Source: Aphanomyces cochlioides
Lineage: Eukaryota; Oomycota; Saprolegniomycetes; Saprolegniales; Verrucalvaceae
DNA length: 64,000 bases
Assembly: GCA_019828595.1 (NCBI GenBank)
Contig: JAHQRK010000011.1
Coordinates: 1,116,001 to 1,180,000 of the forward strand
Direction of reading: 5' to 3'
In this document: piece by piece, positions 19,641 through 30,672 of the stretch
How the letters are laid out: each line of letters opens with the position of its first letter
Numbering within the stretch: position 1 is the first letter of the stretch
The notes under the pieces: model-generated
What the model was told of the DNA's origin: nothing
Databases searched by the model: none
The model's input: the letters and a program-made list of their open reading frames with translations, nothing else
Translations under genes and position numbers: made by a program

Positions 19641-22600
19641 ATGCAGAATTTCCGCGCCGTGAAGAAGAAAACTTCAGGAGTTGGGACGTCCAGTCTGAAT
19701 AAGGAGCGGTCAAGAGGTCCCTATCGTGTCCGATCAAATCTGTCAGCTTTGGAAAATGAATCCCCTGTAGCCTCTGGGAGTAATCGACGTCATGAGTCAA
19801 CAGCGAGCCGAAGCGATCGCGCGAATAACTATAGCGCAATGTCCGATCGAAGGGTGAGTGGGAATGCGTCAATGAATAGCACCAACGGCCATTCTGATCG
19901 CCGTAACAATGGATCGAATCTGAACCCGAACTCTTCCAATCCTTCTGATCGTCCACAATCGAACACCTCAGGACGGATGCGCACTGACATCCAAGAGCCT
20001 GAACCGTCGCCATCTTCCAATCAGTACGACCTCATCTGGCATCAAGGAGCACTGGCGCTTCAGTTTACTCTTAATGAGCGGCGTCAGATTACCATTCGAC
20101 AGATTGAAAACTTACCGAAGGAAACCACCGCGGGTTTGCAGTCTGCGTCTATCGGAGATGTCCTTGTGGCCCTGAATTGGGATGACGTGACGACGCTATC
20201 ACCTGCAGACGTTCAAGAGAGGCTCAATCGTGCTGATTTGCCTCTGACTCTGACCTTCCGAAGCGTTGCACCGCGAATAAAGCGAAAAACTTCCTCGACT
20301 CAGATACCTCCACTTCAACCCGGCGAATTTGAAGCAATGTGGTCCACAGGTCGCCTCGGGGTTGTTATCGCATGTGACAATGACGGCCGCCCTGTGGTGC
20401 GAGAGTACGCTAAGGAAAGCAGCACGGACCCTGGAGTTTCAATGATCCAACCACTTGACGAACTTATCTATGTGAACAACATTTCACTGAGTGGATTTAG
20501 CTACGAACAGGCGATCACTACACTTCGTCAATCACAAAAGCCGATGGTGCTTCGTTTCAAGCGACCCCCACCAGTGACTCTCCAACCTTCACGAGTTGAA
20601 CAGAAAACGAGAGAAATATCCCGAAACCGAGAAATTCCACCCTCATCTTCATCTCGTGATGTGACAAGAAATAGAGATGTGACTCCGCCATCGTCGACTC
20701 GTGAAAGTCGGCGACAGGCGTCAAAGGAAATTACACAAAGTCGGCCTTCTCAATACTCAATTTCGTGGGCAGATGGACCTCTTGGTATGGTGCTGAAGAA
20801 GAACAGCTCAAATGATATTTTTATCAAGGAATTGAAGTCGAGAGGGCTTGCTCAAACCCACAGGGATGTATTAGCTGAAGGTGACGTGTTGTTGTCAGTC
20901 GCTGGTGTCCCAACCAAGCCACTCGGTTTAACTGGTGCTGTTGACTTTTTGCAAACTGTGCACAAACCTGTCGAACTAATCTTCCAGCGATCTTCCCCAG
21001 TTCAAGACCGTACGCCACCTCCTAGCCAAGAATACACGCCTTCAAGTCAAAATCGGCGCACTTCTACCAAACAACGTACACCACCTCCTTCCCAAGAACG
21101 AGTTCGTCAATCGACGATGGTTGTCCTACCTCTCCCCTCGGATGAAGTATCGAATGAATCTTTCCTCTCAGACAGTATTGCTGCCAAATATTTATCAAAA
21201 AGTTCCCCTGAAGTCACAGCTTCTGCAGAGCACTCCTATGATCTAATTTGGCACCGTGGAAAGTTGGCTGTCTCATTACGAAATTCATCAACTAATCACA
21301 CTTTGATCCGAAAAATTACTCAAGGAGAACAAGAGACAACTGCGAATCTTGATGCTGCCAAAGTAGGAGATATCTTGGTGGCGATTAATTGGGATGATGT
21401 GACCAGTCTCTCGTACGACAAAATCATTACTCGATTGAAAAATCGTGACTTTCCTCTCACGTTGTCGTTTAAGCGAATGGAGAGAAAGAAACCCAACACT
21501 TCGAACGCCACTACGGCAAGTGAACCAGCGGCCCTACCCCGTGGCGATTTTGAAGTTATGTGGCGCGAAGGCAAACTTGGTGTCAAGATTCACTGTGACC
21601 CTGACGGTCGTGCTATGGTCCGTGAACGAACGGCGGATGTTGCAGATCCGGACCTGGCTAAAATTCAAGCGGGCGATGAACTCATTTATGTCAATGATTT
21701 GCGCGTGAAATCAATCGGCTACTCAGAAGCACTGGTTCACATGAAGAAGCCCAAGCCAATCAAACTTCGGTTTCGTCGTCGACAAAGGAGAGCATCTGCG
21801 GCTCCGTCCGTAACAGGGCCCCAACCTGTGGAAGTTAACCTGGACGAAGCAATGGCGGCATCAAACTCACCACGCCAATCAATTGCTGAGAAAGTTGTCG
21901 ATCCCTCTCACGAAGGAGAAATGTACTCGGTTGACTGGACGGGTGGTTCCCTAGGAATCACATTGCGCATGAACGAATCGTACGAGATTTACATTGCGCA
22001 ACTGACTGGAAAAGGACTCTCACTCAATTATCCGTCGATGCGTGTTGGTGATGTACTTCTTGGTGTAATGGGTGTCCCCACTACTCCACTGGGGTTGGCA
22101 GGCACTGTTGATTTTCTGAAGTGTATTCAAAAGCCAGCCGTATTGACCTTTTTGCGAAAAGCGGTCCCAGCTTCTCAACCCGAAGTTCCCACAAAGCCGT
22201 CTACAGACACCGTTGCTACTAGTACACCGCCACAATCTGGGCAACCTTCACCACCCAAATCACGTCCGCCACAACTTGATTTGACATCAGTTGCCCAAGC
22301 GTCGACGCAGATTGTTGTCTCGGCTTCGACTTCCTCCCCAGCGAAAACTGCTGAGAAAATGCTGTCTCCTCTTGCAATCGCATCACATGACAATGGTCAG
22401 TGGCCGTTTGCCCATGACTCTAGCATTGGTCCGAATAGTGTGTCAATGCCAATGTCTCCTTCTACTCAACTCACTGTGTCCCTTCGGGCGTCCAGCGTCA
22501 CAGGTGTTGTTGTCATGTCACCAAAATTATCGACGCAACCCTTGACACCACCAAGCACACCTCCACCTCAACATCCACATGCTCAATCCATGCTACCTTT

Positions 22601-24575
22601 ATCACCTCAAGCGAACATTTCGTTTGGTCGCACAAGACCAAGAGCCACTGATACTTCATCCTCAAGCGCACTGAACGAACCTACGCTACAACCACTATCT
22701 CCTACTCTTTCTGTATCAAGTGAACCTATCATGTCTCCTGTGTTAGCTCCTATCAACCAACCATGTACTCCCCCTGGAACTCCACCCCCCAGTGGATCTG
22801 TTGTTATTTCGCGTCCAGTGCCAGTGAAACAAGTTGATGAAGCCCAGATACTATCCAAAGCTGTTGAACCTCTGACTCCTCCTTCCAACCCTCATATTGA
22901 CCCATGGTCGAAAAACGAAGCTTACAAAGTATCCACAGTACTTGGAACTAGCCCCGGCACCCCGACATTTGTCCGTGATGCCCCTCATGCTGTCGTGTCA
23001 CCTATTGTTGCGGCAGCTATTGTAAGTCCTCCTGGTACTCCACATGCCGCCCCATTTGGTTCCGTGATGGATCAATCTTTTGAGCATGAATCTGCCCCAC
23101 CCACATTCACCAATTCTGCGACGTCGTCGGACCCTGCTGGAAACCATGGCTGGCATTATGATGATGTGGATATGCGGTATGAAAGTATTGCAGACTTGAA
23201 CGACTTCCGTAATACATCGAACAGCTCTTTCTCAAACCCCCTGGAAGGAATGTCAACCCAATTCTACTCCTCTCCACCCAATACGGTAAACAAAGGCAAT
23301 GCCAATTCTCAACTGGTTGAACCCAATCAATTCGGCGATAACTCATCCGTTGTTCAGTCAGACTTTGCTTATGAAAGTGCAAATGCCGCTAATCAATATT
23401 CTGATTTATCATGGGATATTTCCCGTGAAAATCGAACTCCTACGCACAATACCCCAACGGCTGCATCATCCATGGTTCCTCTTTACTCTGCACGCTCCGA
23501 AAGCGTTGGTTCCATGGACAGCATGGATATCTGTGATCAAATGTCCTCAGCTTCGTCCGACTTCATGTCAAGTCGCTCCTTGGCCACAAATGACGTATTC
23601 GCGTCGAATGACGGTTCCAAACCTCTGAGGTTTACCACTGTTTCACTTGATGATGGTGAAGTTGACATTGATGACGATGACGACTCCGTTCAAGAAGACT
23701 ACTCGACGATTGCCCCTGAAGATGTTCCAGTTTTGTCTATGTCTTCTACTCGCTCGATGATGTCATCCATTTCAAGTCCACCATCTCTAGTGCCAATTCC
23801 TGCATCTATTTCAAACGAACCAGTGAAGACACTCTACTCCATTCTGTGGCGTGGAGGACCTCTTGGGCTTGCTATCAAGCGAAACAAGGACGATGAAATT
23901 TGTGTAAAGGCACTCACTGGTGGCGGCCTCGCCGGTATGTCTGACATTATCCAAGCTGGTGATGTTCTTGTTCAGTGTGGAACAACGATCGTCCAGCACT
24001 TCACGCTTGCTGAGACTTCTAAGGTGCTGAAAGAGGCGAAAATGCCCGTTTCGCTCGTCTTTATGCGACGCGGTTTACCCGAGCGCCCTGTGTCTTCTGG
24101 TCGCATGAGTGGAACTAGTACATTCACACCAGATGCATTTACCAATAGCTACGACAACCTCCAATTTCTCGGTGCTGCATCCCCTGGAAGTCGAGACAGT
24201 GCCATGACTGAAGACCCCATGATGTCTTCCCGAACTCTCAATGATTTTACGATGTCGTCTCGTACTCCAGTATTCATGCCCAAACGCCTGCCTTCGAACC
24301 GCCATTCGACTGTTTTCTCCATCGTATGGGAAGGTGGTCCGCTTGGTATCGCTGTGACGAAGAATTCCGATGACGAAAACTGCGTGATGCGTCTCACTGG
24401 TGACGGCCTCGCAGCTCAATCGACTATCATACAAGTCGGAGATGTCTTGGTTGCTGCTGGTGACATGCAAGTGTCCAAGTTGTCTCTCACTGCTGCCATG
24501 CAGGTGATTCAATTAGCTCGCAAACCTACGTTCCTCGTCTTCCGTCGTGGCGGTGGTGCCGACGAAGACGTGTAA
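19641..24575 (+). CDS. Large scaffold with eight PDZ-like domains
   Basis: Single-exon protein of 1644 residues. PDZ domains are peptide-binding scaffolds for assembling signalling complexes. Eight PDZ-like repeats start near residues 129, 228, 371, 532, 635, 761, 1398 and 1558. Each begins with an aromatic-x-x-x-W-x-x-G-x-L-G motif (YSILWRGGPLGLAI, FSIVWEGGPLGIAV), then has GDVLV/GDELI and ends PVxLxFxR. Repeats 1-3 and 4-6 form an A-B-C, A-B-C duplication; 7 and 8 are C-type. Long Ser/Pro/Thr-rich linkers, mainly 840-1390 with many TPP and SPP sites, look disordered and phosphorylatable. The W in the first strand and the modified carboxylate loop suggest non-classical ligands (inference). 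No membrane segment. It is the first of three adjacent PDZ genes. Confidence 0.8.
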   Translation: MQNFRAVKKKTSGVGTSSLNKERSRGPYRVRSNLSALENESPVASGSNRRHESTASRSDRANNYSAMSDRRVSGNASMNSTNGHSDRRNNGSNLNPNSSNPSDRPQSNTSGRMRTDIQEPEPSPSSNQYDLIWHQGALALQFTLNERRQITIRQIENLPKETTAGLQSASIGDVLVALNWDDVTTLSPADVQERLNRADLPLTLTFRSVAPRIKRKTSSTQIPPLQPGEFEAMWSTGRLGVVIACDNDGRPVVREYAKESSTDPGVSMIQPLDELIYVNNISLSGFSYEQAITTLRQSQKPMVLRFKRPPPVTLQPSRVEQKTREISRNREIPPSSSSRDVTRNRDVTPPSSTRESRRQASKEITQSRPSQYSISWADGPLGMVLKKNSSNDIFIKELKSRGLAQTHRDVLAEGDVLLSVAGVPTKPLGLTGAVDFLQTVHKPVELIFQRSSPVQDRTPPPSQEYTPSSQNRRTSTKQRTPPPSQERVRQSTMVVLPLPSDEVSNESFLSDSIAAKYLSKSSPEVTASAEHSYDLIWHRGKLAVSLRNSSTNHTLIRKITQGEQETTANLDAAKVGDILVAINWDDVTSLSYDKIITRLKNRDFPLTLSFKRMERKKPNTSNATTASEPAALPRGDFEVMWREGKLGVKIHCDPDGRAMVRERTADVADPDLAKIQAGDELIYVNDLRVKSIGYSEALVHMKKPKPIKLRFRRRQRRASAAPSVTGPQPVEVNLDEAMAASNSPRQSIAEKVVDPSHEGEMYSVDWTGGSLGITLRMNESYEIYIAQLTGKGLSLNYPSMRVGDVLLGVMGVPTTPLGLAGTVDFLKCIQKPAVLTFLRKAVPASQPEVPTKPSTDTVATSTPPQSGQPSPPKSRPPQLDLTSVAQASTQIVVSASTSSPAKTAEKMLSPLAIASHDNGQWPFAHDSSIGPNSVSMPMSPSTQLTVSLRASSVTGVVVMSPKLSTQPLTPPSTPPPQHPHAQSMLPLSPQANISFGRTRPRATDTSSSSALNEPTLQPLSPTLSVSSEPIMSPVLAPINQPCTPPGTPPPSGSVVISRPVPVKQVDEAQILSKAVEPLTPPSNPHIDPWSKNEAYKVSTVLGTSPGTPTFVRDAPHAVVSPIVAAAIVSPPGTPHAAPFGSVMDQSFEHESAPPTFTNSATSSDPAGNHGWHYDDVDMRYESIADLNDFRNTSNSSFSNPLEGMSTQFYSSPPNTVNKGNANSQLVEPNQFGDNSSVVQSDFAYESANAANQYSDLSWDISRENRTPTHNTPTAASSMVPLYSARSESVGSMDSMDICDQMSSASSDFMSSRSLATNDVFASNDGSKPLRFTTVSLDDGEVDIDDDDDSVQEDYSTIAPEDVPVLSMSSTRSMMSSISSPPSLVPIPASISNEPVKTLYSILWRGGPLGLAIKRNKDDEICVKALTGGGLAGMSDIIQAGDVLVQCGTTIVQHFTLAETSKVLKEAKMPVSLVFMRRGLPERPVSSGRMSGTSTFTPDAFTNSYDNLQFLGAASPGSRDSAMTEDPMMSSRTLNDFTMSSRTPVFMPKRLPSNRHSTVFSIVWEGGPLGIAVTKNSDDENCVMRLTGDGLAAQSTIIQVGDVLVAAGDMQVSKLSLTAAMQVIQLARKPTFLVFRRGGGADEDV

Positions 24576-24599
24576 TATAATTTATTACGTGGTCGTTTA

Positions 24600-25967
24600 T
24601 CAACTTTTGTGTCGTCGAAACGTGAGTGAGACTGGCTTGGCCATCGACTGAAGCAGTTGAATCGCAGCGTGGAAGCCAACGTCGCGCACTCGGATGGTGT
24701 CAATCGCAATCAATTTGTCATCGACTTGAAACTCAGTCGATATCACCTGCGCTGAGGAATCCACTTCGGCAATCAACACTCGGTCGCGATGGTTTCGTAA
24801 GACAAGGCCGAGTTTGCCAGACGACCAGGAGACAGTGTAAACATGTGAACGAGGCGACTTGATCGACGACGATGCTTCTGAAGCGGCTCGGAGTCGGTTT
24901 GGCGAGGTGAGACTTGCAAGGATGTAATTGAAAAAATTGCTGTAGCCGCCCCTTGGAGGTTGCGCCGGCGACGTTGGCTGCCCAGACGTTTGAGAACTTG
25001 AGCCAGGATCGACCAAGGCAACGACAGGAGAGACATCGATTGTCCTCGACGGCGGGTTTGGATTCTGCATGGAAGGTACCACAGCTTGGCTCTCGTTTCG
25101 TTGTACAAGACTGGCCACAGCGATGTTGGAGGAAGAGGTCGCCCTTGGCGTCATCGAAGTTGCCGCATCTTGGCACTCAACATCAGTCTGGCAGCCCATG
25201 GACCTTGAACTCAAGGTTGAGGTCTCCATGACTGATTCGTTGGAGGCTGAGGTGGCTGTCTTCGTCATGGCATTGGAGCTTGCTACTCTCTGCGTGCTGC
25301 AATTTGCACAGACACAGAATGCAAGCGTCGAGCACGCACTGACGCACGAGAGATTAGTATTTAGGATGCTGTCACCAACGGCTGTCATCGCATGATGGTC
25401 TGTGAGCAACTTGTACAATGCGTCCGTCTCAACGAGATGCCGCACACGCCGTTCGCTACGAGCATTTTCAGCCGTCATTTCACCGTGCATGGATTCTTCC
25501 AGTTGTTCATCTTTCATGTCTTTGAAGAATGTGAGCGTCACTGGCTTTGAGATGTCACGCAGAACTTGCATCACTTCACTGTAGTCCATCCCTCGGGTGG
25601 ATCTTCTGTCAATGGCAACGAGAACATCCCCCACGCACACATCCAAGTTTGTCGTTGCTTTGACCACAGTCTGGCCATCCCTTCGATGCAGCGTGATCCC
25701 AAGTTGGTCGCTTTTCCACACGATATCATACTCGCTGGCCACGGGCGTTGAAGGAAGGTTAAAGCGTGCTGGCAACGTTGCAGGGTGTTGCCATGGGGGT
25801 GAACTTGGATAGATTGGATTCACCAAGTCTAGCGATGCATCTAGCGAGAGACGCCGTCGATTTGACGTTGGTATCTCTGGAATTGCGCTCGCAATCTCGC
25901 CATGATTCATGTGCCAGAATCGACTGCGGCGGAATCGGCCTCGGCGATTCTCCTTTTCTTCACTCAT
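24600..25967 (-). CDS. PDZ-domain protein with two PDZ repeats
   Basis: About 455 residues, start chosen at MSEEKENRRGRF (25967); the frame is open to 25994 with MARFLVGI. PDZ1 is YDIVWKSDQLGITLHRRDG to PVTLTFFKD (about residues 80-155). PDZ2 is at the extreme C-terminus, YTVSWSSGKLGLVLRNHRD to PVSLTFRRHKS. A Ser/Thr-rich linker lies between. The stop is 25 bp from the stop of the eight-PDZ gene, tail to tail, and its start is divergent with the third PDZ gene. Repeat style is that of its neighbours, so the three genes likely share ancestry by local duplication. Confidence 0.78.
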   Translation of the reverse strand: MSEEKENRRGRFRRSRFWHMNHGEIASAIPEIPTSNRRRLSLDASLDLVNPIYPSSPPWQHPATLPARFNLPSTPVASEYDIVWKSDQLGITLHRRDGQTVVKATTNLDVCVGDVLVAIDRRSTRGMDYSEVMQVLRDISKPVTLTFFKDMKDEQLEESMHGEMTAENARSERRVRHLVETDALYKLLTDHHAMTAVGDSILNTNLSCVSACSTLAFCVCANCSTQRVASSNAMTKTATSASNESVMETSTLSSRSMGCQTDVECQDAATSMTPRATSSSNIAVASLVQRNESQAVVPSMQNPNPPSRTIDVSPVVALVDPGSSSQTSGQPTSPAQPPRGGYSNFFNYILASLTSPNRLRAASEASSSIKSPRSHVYTVSWSSGKLGLVLRNHRDRVLIAEVDSSAQVISTEFQVDDKLIAIDTIRVRDVGFHAAIQLLQSMAKPVSLTFRRHKS

Positions 25968-25990
25968 TGAAATGCCAACTAGAAATCGAG

Positions 25991-26058
25991 CCAATCAGAA
26001 GTCGCTGTACAATTTGAGTGACCAATCAAAACGCATTCTGTAGATAATTGACCAATCA
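25991..26058 (+). promoter_or_regulatory. Three CCAATCA boxes at about 30-bp spacing in a divergent promoter
   Basis: CCAATCA at 25991, 26022 and 26052, spaced 31 and 30 bp, all in the same orientation within the 186-bp gap between two divergent PDZ genes (starts 25967 minus and 26154 plus). CCAATCA is the core recognised by NF-Y (CBF). Confidence 0.55.
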
Positions 26059-26153
26059 GCGTCGACTTTGTAACGAACAGACGATTGCTAAAGGAGTGCC
26101 TCGAGCACAGATGGCACGACTCCAGCGCATGCTTTCGAGCCACCGAATCCTTC

Positions 26154-27696
26154 ATGCCTCGAGGATTCCGGCACACGTTTGACGAGAGCATCGTCGGCCG
26201 CGTTTCGAATCTCCTATGCTACCCATTCAAGAAGGAAATCCCGAAACCATTCAACCACACGCGGCAGAAAAACGACGATGAACTGCCACCACGGCGACGG
26301 CATTCAATTCCAGACAGCTTTCGATCGTATTCGAATGTGAATCGAGACGACGACAACGAGGTACACAGCCTCTTCTCGACGCTTTAGAAGCCTCCTTTCT
26401 TCGATAGATCCCGCTCTTACCTCGCGTCGTGTCGTTTCGAGACGGCAGTCGGATTGTCGTTCCTCCAAGCCATGCATCGTCGTCGTCAGGTAAGAAACGA
26501 TCGCCACGCGCTTTGGTTCCATGAATGTGCTAGCGCATTCACGCAAGAAATGGACAATCCTCACGACGAAATGGCACGGAAAGAAGCTTGGACTCGTTCT
26601 CGAGAACATTGGCAACTGCACGATCGTCAAGCAAATCACAGACGACGTCGACTTCGACACTAATCCTGACTTGCGTATCCTCCAAAGCGGCGACCAACTC
26701 GTCTCGATCAATGAAGAGTCCGCGATCCTCATGGGCTTTGACGCGTCGGTCGATCGCCTCCTCTCTGTCAAAAAACCCGCCACGCTCCAGTTCCGTCGAC
26801 GCGTCGTCCATCAGGAGGCCCCTCGACAGCCCGTGGAGAACCCATTTATTTCGTACAACGCCGCGAACGACACGTACCTTGGCTCCATCGGCGACACATT
26901 CCTCATGGCTCCCTCCGCTGAGCCTCCTGCCGCCGGTCCCGTCGACACGAAATGGAGCGTCGTGAGCTCTGCGCCTCTGCTTGCCTCGGCAGTCAGCGAC
27001 ATTGACTCTGCAAGGCAACGCCTTGGCAAGTCCGAGATTTATCCCCTTGGCAGCACCAAGCGCCATAAAGTTTGTACGATGATCAAATGGGCGGGCGAGC
27101 CGCTTGGAATTGCGCTACAGAAGAACGACGACGGGGAGATGGAAATCAAGTTCTGCACTGGCGATGGACTTGCGGCAACGTACGATTGCCTTGCCCCTGG
27201 GGATATCCTCGTCTCCGTCGGCGGCGTTCCCGTGCAGCCGTTCGCCCTCTCGACCTGTCTCGACTTCCTCCAAGCCGCTCAAAAGCCCGTCGCTCTGCTC
27301 TTTCGACGTCATATCGGGTCCGTCTCGCCTGCGTTTCCTCTTCTCATGTCACAATGGTGTAGAAACAACGCCGAGGCGGCGGAGCCGTTGCCTGTGCCTC
27401 GAGATGCTTCTGTTGATGCCACCGTTGATGTCGTGAGAACGACATGGACTCGAGAGAATGCTGATGATCCGTGGCGTCTTGGCCTCCAAGCACTCCACGA
27501 TAAAACCCTCGTGGTGCTGCTTGTAACCGCGTTGCCTACTGAAAGAGATGGTGACGTCCACGTTGGTGACCGCCTCGTGGCCATTCATGACGTTCCAGTG
27601 GCTCAAATCGGCGTCGATGCGGCGCTCCAATGGTTTAAACGCGCGACGTCAGTGCAGCTAACATTTGCGCGCTCCAAACACGAGTGGATGGTGTAA
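26154..27696 (+). CDS. PDZ-domain protein with three PDZ repeats
   Basis: Three exons, 26154-26360, 26408-26489 and 26534-27696, joined by GT-AG introns of 47 and 44 bp, give 483 residues. The start MPRGFRHTFDESIVGRV is preferred over an in-frame Met at 26085. PDZ1 is WTILTTKWHGKKLGLVLEN to PATLQFRRR. PDZ2 is CTMIKWAGEPLGIALQKNDD to PVALLFRRH. PDZ3 is WRLGLQALHDKTLVV to VQLTFARSKHEWMV at the C-terminus. The N-terminal 90 residues are basic and without a domain. It has higher GC at third positions than the eight-PDZ gene. The stop is 13 bp from the stop of the FYVE/coiled-coil gene on the other strand. Confidence 0.78.
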
Positions 27697-27709
27697 TGGA
27701 CTCTCTTGT

Positions 27710-30225
27710 TCATGCCGTGGCAATGCCGCTGCTACTCCTCTCGCTGCTGCAGGTGCTACTGGTCTCGGATTGACTGCTCTGGCGGCGCGCTCGGATCTTG
27801 GCAAGCAGATCGTTCGGAGCGATCGTCGGCATGGTCGTCCGCTTCTTCTTCTGTAGCTCTTCTAGGAAATTCAAAGGCGGCGCTGCGGTGTTCTTCATTG
27901 GATTCACTCGCGTCGGCGCTTTACTGGATGGACTGGCGGCTGTCGTGCTGTTTTGCCTCGACGGTGGCTTTTCACTCGCGTTGTCCTCCTTGATGTCTTT
28001 CCACTCGACACGTTTGTGCTGCACAGACGTCGCGCCCTTGGCTTTGTTGCGAGCAATCACGTCGGGCAGCACGACTTCCAAAGACTGCAGCAACGCCACG
28101 CTCTTGTGCTTTGGATCGATGCAGAGCATGTACACTTCCATCTCTTCCCGCATGTCGCCAATGTACTCGGTAAGTTCGTGCGCGACCGTCGCTTCGATCG
28201 GAGCGCGCAAGTCTGGTCCATCCTTTGCTCGATCTCGTTTCCCCGTCAAGCAGATGCCACTGCGCTTCGCCATGGCCCACAGGGCGTCTCTCGCGCGAAG
28301 GACAAGCGCTTCTAGTCGCTCCTTGTCCTTGTTGTTCCGGAGGAGCTCGACTTCGCCATGGATGAGCGCTTCCCGCACTTCGTCCATCTCGGTCATGGCT
28401 CCCATGGCTTGTGTGACTTGTAAAACTTGGTTCTTGTAGTGAGCTTTGACCGCGGCGAGGCGTTCTTGAGTGATGGCGTCGTCTTGCTGCGCTGTCTTGT
28501 CGCTCTTGCTGCTGCTGGACGATTCGCACTTGACGACTTCGTTGACAAAGTAGACGTCGTCGGGAGGGCAGCCGAGGTCGACAGCATACAAGTCTCGTAT
28601 CTTGGCTTCGTGATGCACTGGGCATTGATGCTTGTTGGCACACGCATGGAGATCTTCCGAGACGCCTTTCAAGTGGCTGTCGTACTGCGCGATCGCCATG
28701 ACGAGCGCTTCCCGGAGCTTTTTGAACCATGCGTGCTTGCGCTGGGCGAGGTCGTCCTGCGTCTGCTTTTTCCATTCTGCAGCTGGCGCCGCGAGAACAA
28801 CATGCAACGCACGCCGTTCCACAAGGCCAAGACCGCTCAGCCGATAGCTCTCAATGATGCTTGGATGCATGCGCTGGATCGTGCCCGGTGGAACGCGGCA
28901 CAGCTCTAAGACGTTGGTTCGCTTGAGTCGGCGAGCCAATGGAGGAGCCGCGCCGACTTGCGCCACGAGCTGCTTCTCGCTTAGAACCGACACGTTGACG
29001 GGAATGCAAGTTCGGACAAGGCGCAGTGCCGCGGAGTTTGCAGCCGCGTGTGCATCGTGCCACCGACGTTCTTCTGCTGCTTTCTCGGCCAAGTATTCGT
29101 CCGTCGTCATGAGCGCCGTGTTGTATTTCTCCATCTCCTGCTCCAGCTGAAAGTATTCCTTCCGGAGCGACGCTTGGATACGCTTGTCGGGATGGACGAC
29201 TTCGGCAGACCCGATCGCTTCCATGCGTTTCGAGATCTCGACCACCTTCTGCTTGGCTTCTTCGTACGGAATGTCCTCGGCGATGTTGAGTCCTGCTTGC
29301 TGCATTTGCCGCGCCATCTTGGCCAACTGCCGTCTCAATTTTGCCGCTTCCGAGTCGTCGTCTGTCGATGCAGTATGAAGCAGTGGAGGTAGAGGCGGTG
29401 GGCGATGATAGTTGTTGCCGCTCAGCGACTGTCGACGCACGCGCATGTCTTCGTGGAGTGTCATGCGAGTGGTCAAGTGTTCTTCTTCCTTCTCTCGCAA
29501 TTGGCGCTGAAGTTCTGCAATGAGAGCGCGCGCCTCCATGAGATCTTTTTGCTGCTGTGCGGTCAAATTCGCATCAAGCTCCACGGCATGGATCTTGGCT
29601 TCGAGTTCGTCAACTTTGCGGCGGCTCCGTTCAACTTCCTCTTCGAGTTCTTGCTCGCGGAGCTTCAAAGCTTCAATGTCGGGATCGACAAAGTCTTCCA
29701 CGACCTCAACATCGTACGTGTCAAGTTGATCGTCTTCCATCAAGGGAACAATCTCATCTACCTCGGGGAAATCACAAGGTGGTCGGTGTATTTCACACTA
29801 CCATCAAGCGCAGGATCGACAGGAATCGCTTTCGCAATCGGTTGACGCACGCGGAGGAAGCACCACGTGCATATGCGAAAGAGATTATCGCGAAGGGGTA
29901 AATCCACGCGTTTGTGTATGGAGCATCGATTGCAGACGACATCGCCACACATGCGGCATGTGTGCTTTTTGCGCCACACAGGGTTGAATTCTCGCACGCA
30001 AACCAAGCATTTCGACCTTGTGCTAGAGGAAGCAGCATGAGTCAAGGAATGAGATGAAGTATGACTGGAGTACCTCTTGTCAACCCATTCGTTGGGATGG
30101 ACAAACAAGCGCGGATCGATCAACATGTCGTCTGCATCAAACGAATTCGACGGACTCATGTCTTCTCCTCCGTCTAGGAACGGATTCGACGCTGAGCTTT
30201 CAATCGACAGCGCGCGGAGCAGCAT
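27710..30225 (-). CDS. FYVE zinc-finger protein with long coiled coil and possible WH2-like tail
   Basis: Three exons: 30074-30225, 29802-30022 and 27710-29757 (806 residues). The FYVE finger, which binds PI3P on endosomes, reads WVDKSTRSKCLVCVREF, RKKHTCRMCGDVVCNRC, KRVDLPL and RICTWC: eight zinc-binding Cys plus the basic patch RKKHTCR. The intron 29758-29801 joins the finger in phase to DEIVPLMEDDQLDTYD. A coiled coil follows (KLREQELEEEVERSRRKVDEL), then a less regular helical region. The tail has NFLEELQKKK and NDLLAKIRARR, which resemble WH2 actin-binding pieces but are weak. Likely an endosomal tether or effector (inference). The 51-bp intron 30023-30073 is translatable, so retention would insert 17 residues inside the WVDK segment. 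Confidence 0.8.
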
Positions 30226-30672
30226 CGGGGCCTGATGTCAATCGCGAGATGGATCTCCTCCTCTGAGCTTTTTTTATTCCTCGTCGTTCATACGCTGGAG
30301 TGACGGTTTCGGTTGAGAAATCTCCGCCCAAGAAAGTCAGAAGCGCAAGGAACATGGAGTTCCAAGCACTCCCTCGAGCCAACTGAATGCTTCTCGCCAT
30401 GCAAGACGCGGTGATATTGATCCCTGAACTCGTGGAAGCCATTCCAAGTCATCTTGAACTGGTTTGGTTGCTCTAGCCGTGAAATCGAGGGTGGAGAAGG
30501 ATTGACGCGATTGAATCGGCGGTCCGCGCGTTTTTTCATGGTGACATGTCGTACGAGATCCCTATCGACACACACCGATCCTTTTCTTGAGCAATGCAAG
30601 AGGTGATGTTCCGAACATCAAGTGAGACGACGCGATGAAACGGCGTCAGTGAAACCGAATGACTTGGCGGTG
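30226..30672. other. Divergent promoter region
   Basis: About 450 bp between the FYVE gene (minus) and the EF-hand/LRR gene (plus). Open frames on the minus strand (30200-30599) have no domain or start context and are not called. No repeated motif is seen. Confidence 0.4.

Noticed and set aside
29758..30225. FYVE finger as a gene on its own
   Set aside because: Splicing at 29758-29801 joins it in phase to the coiled-coil exon, giving one gene.
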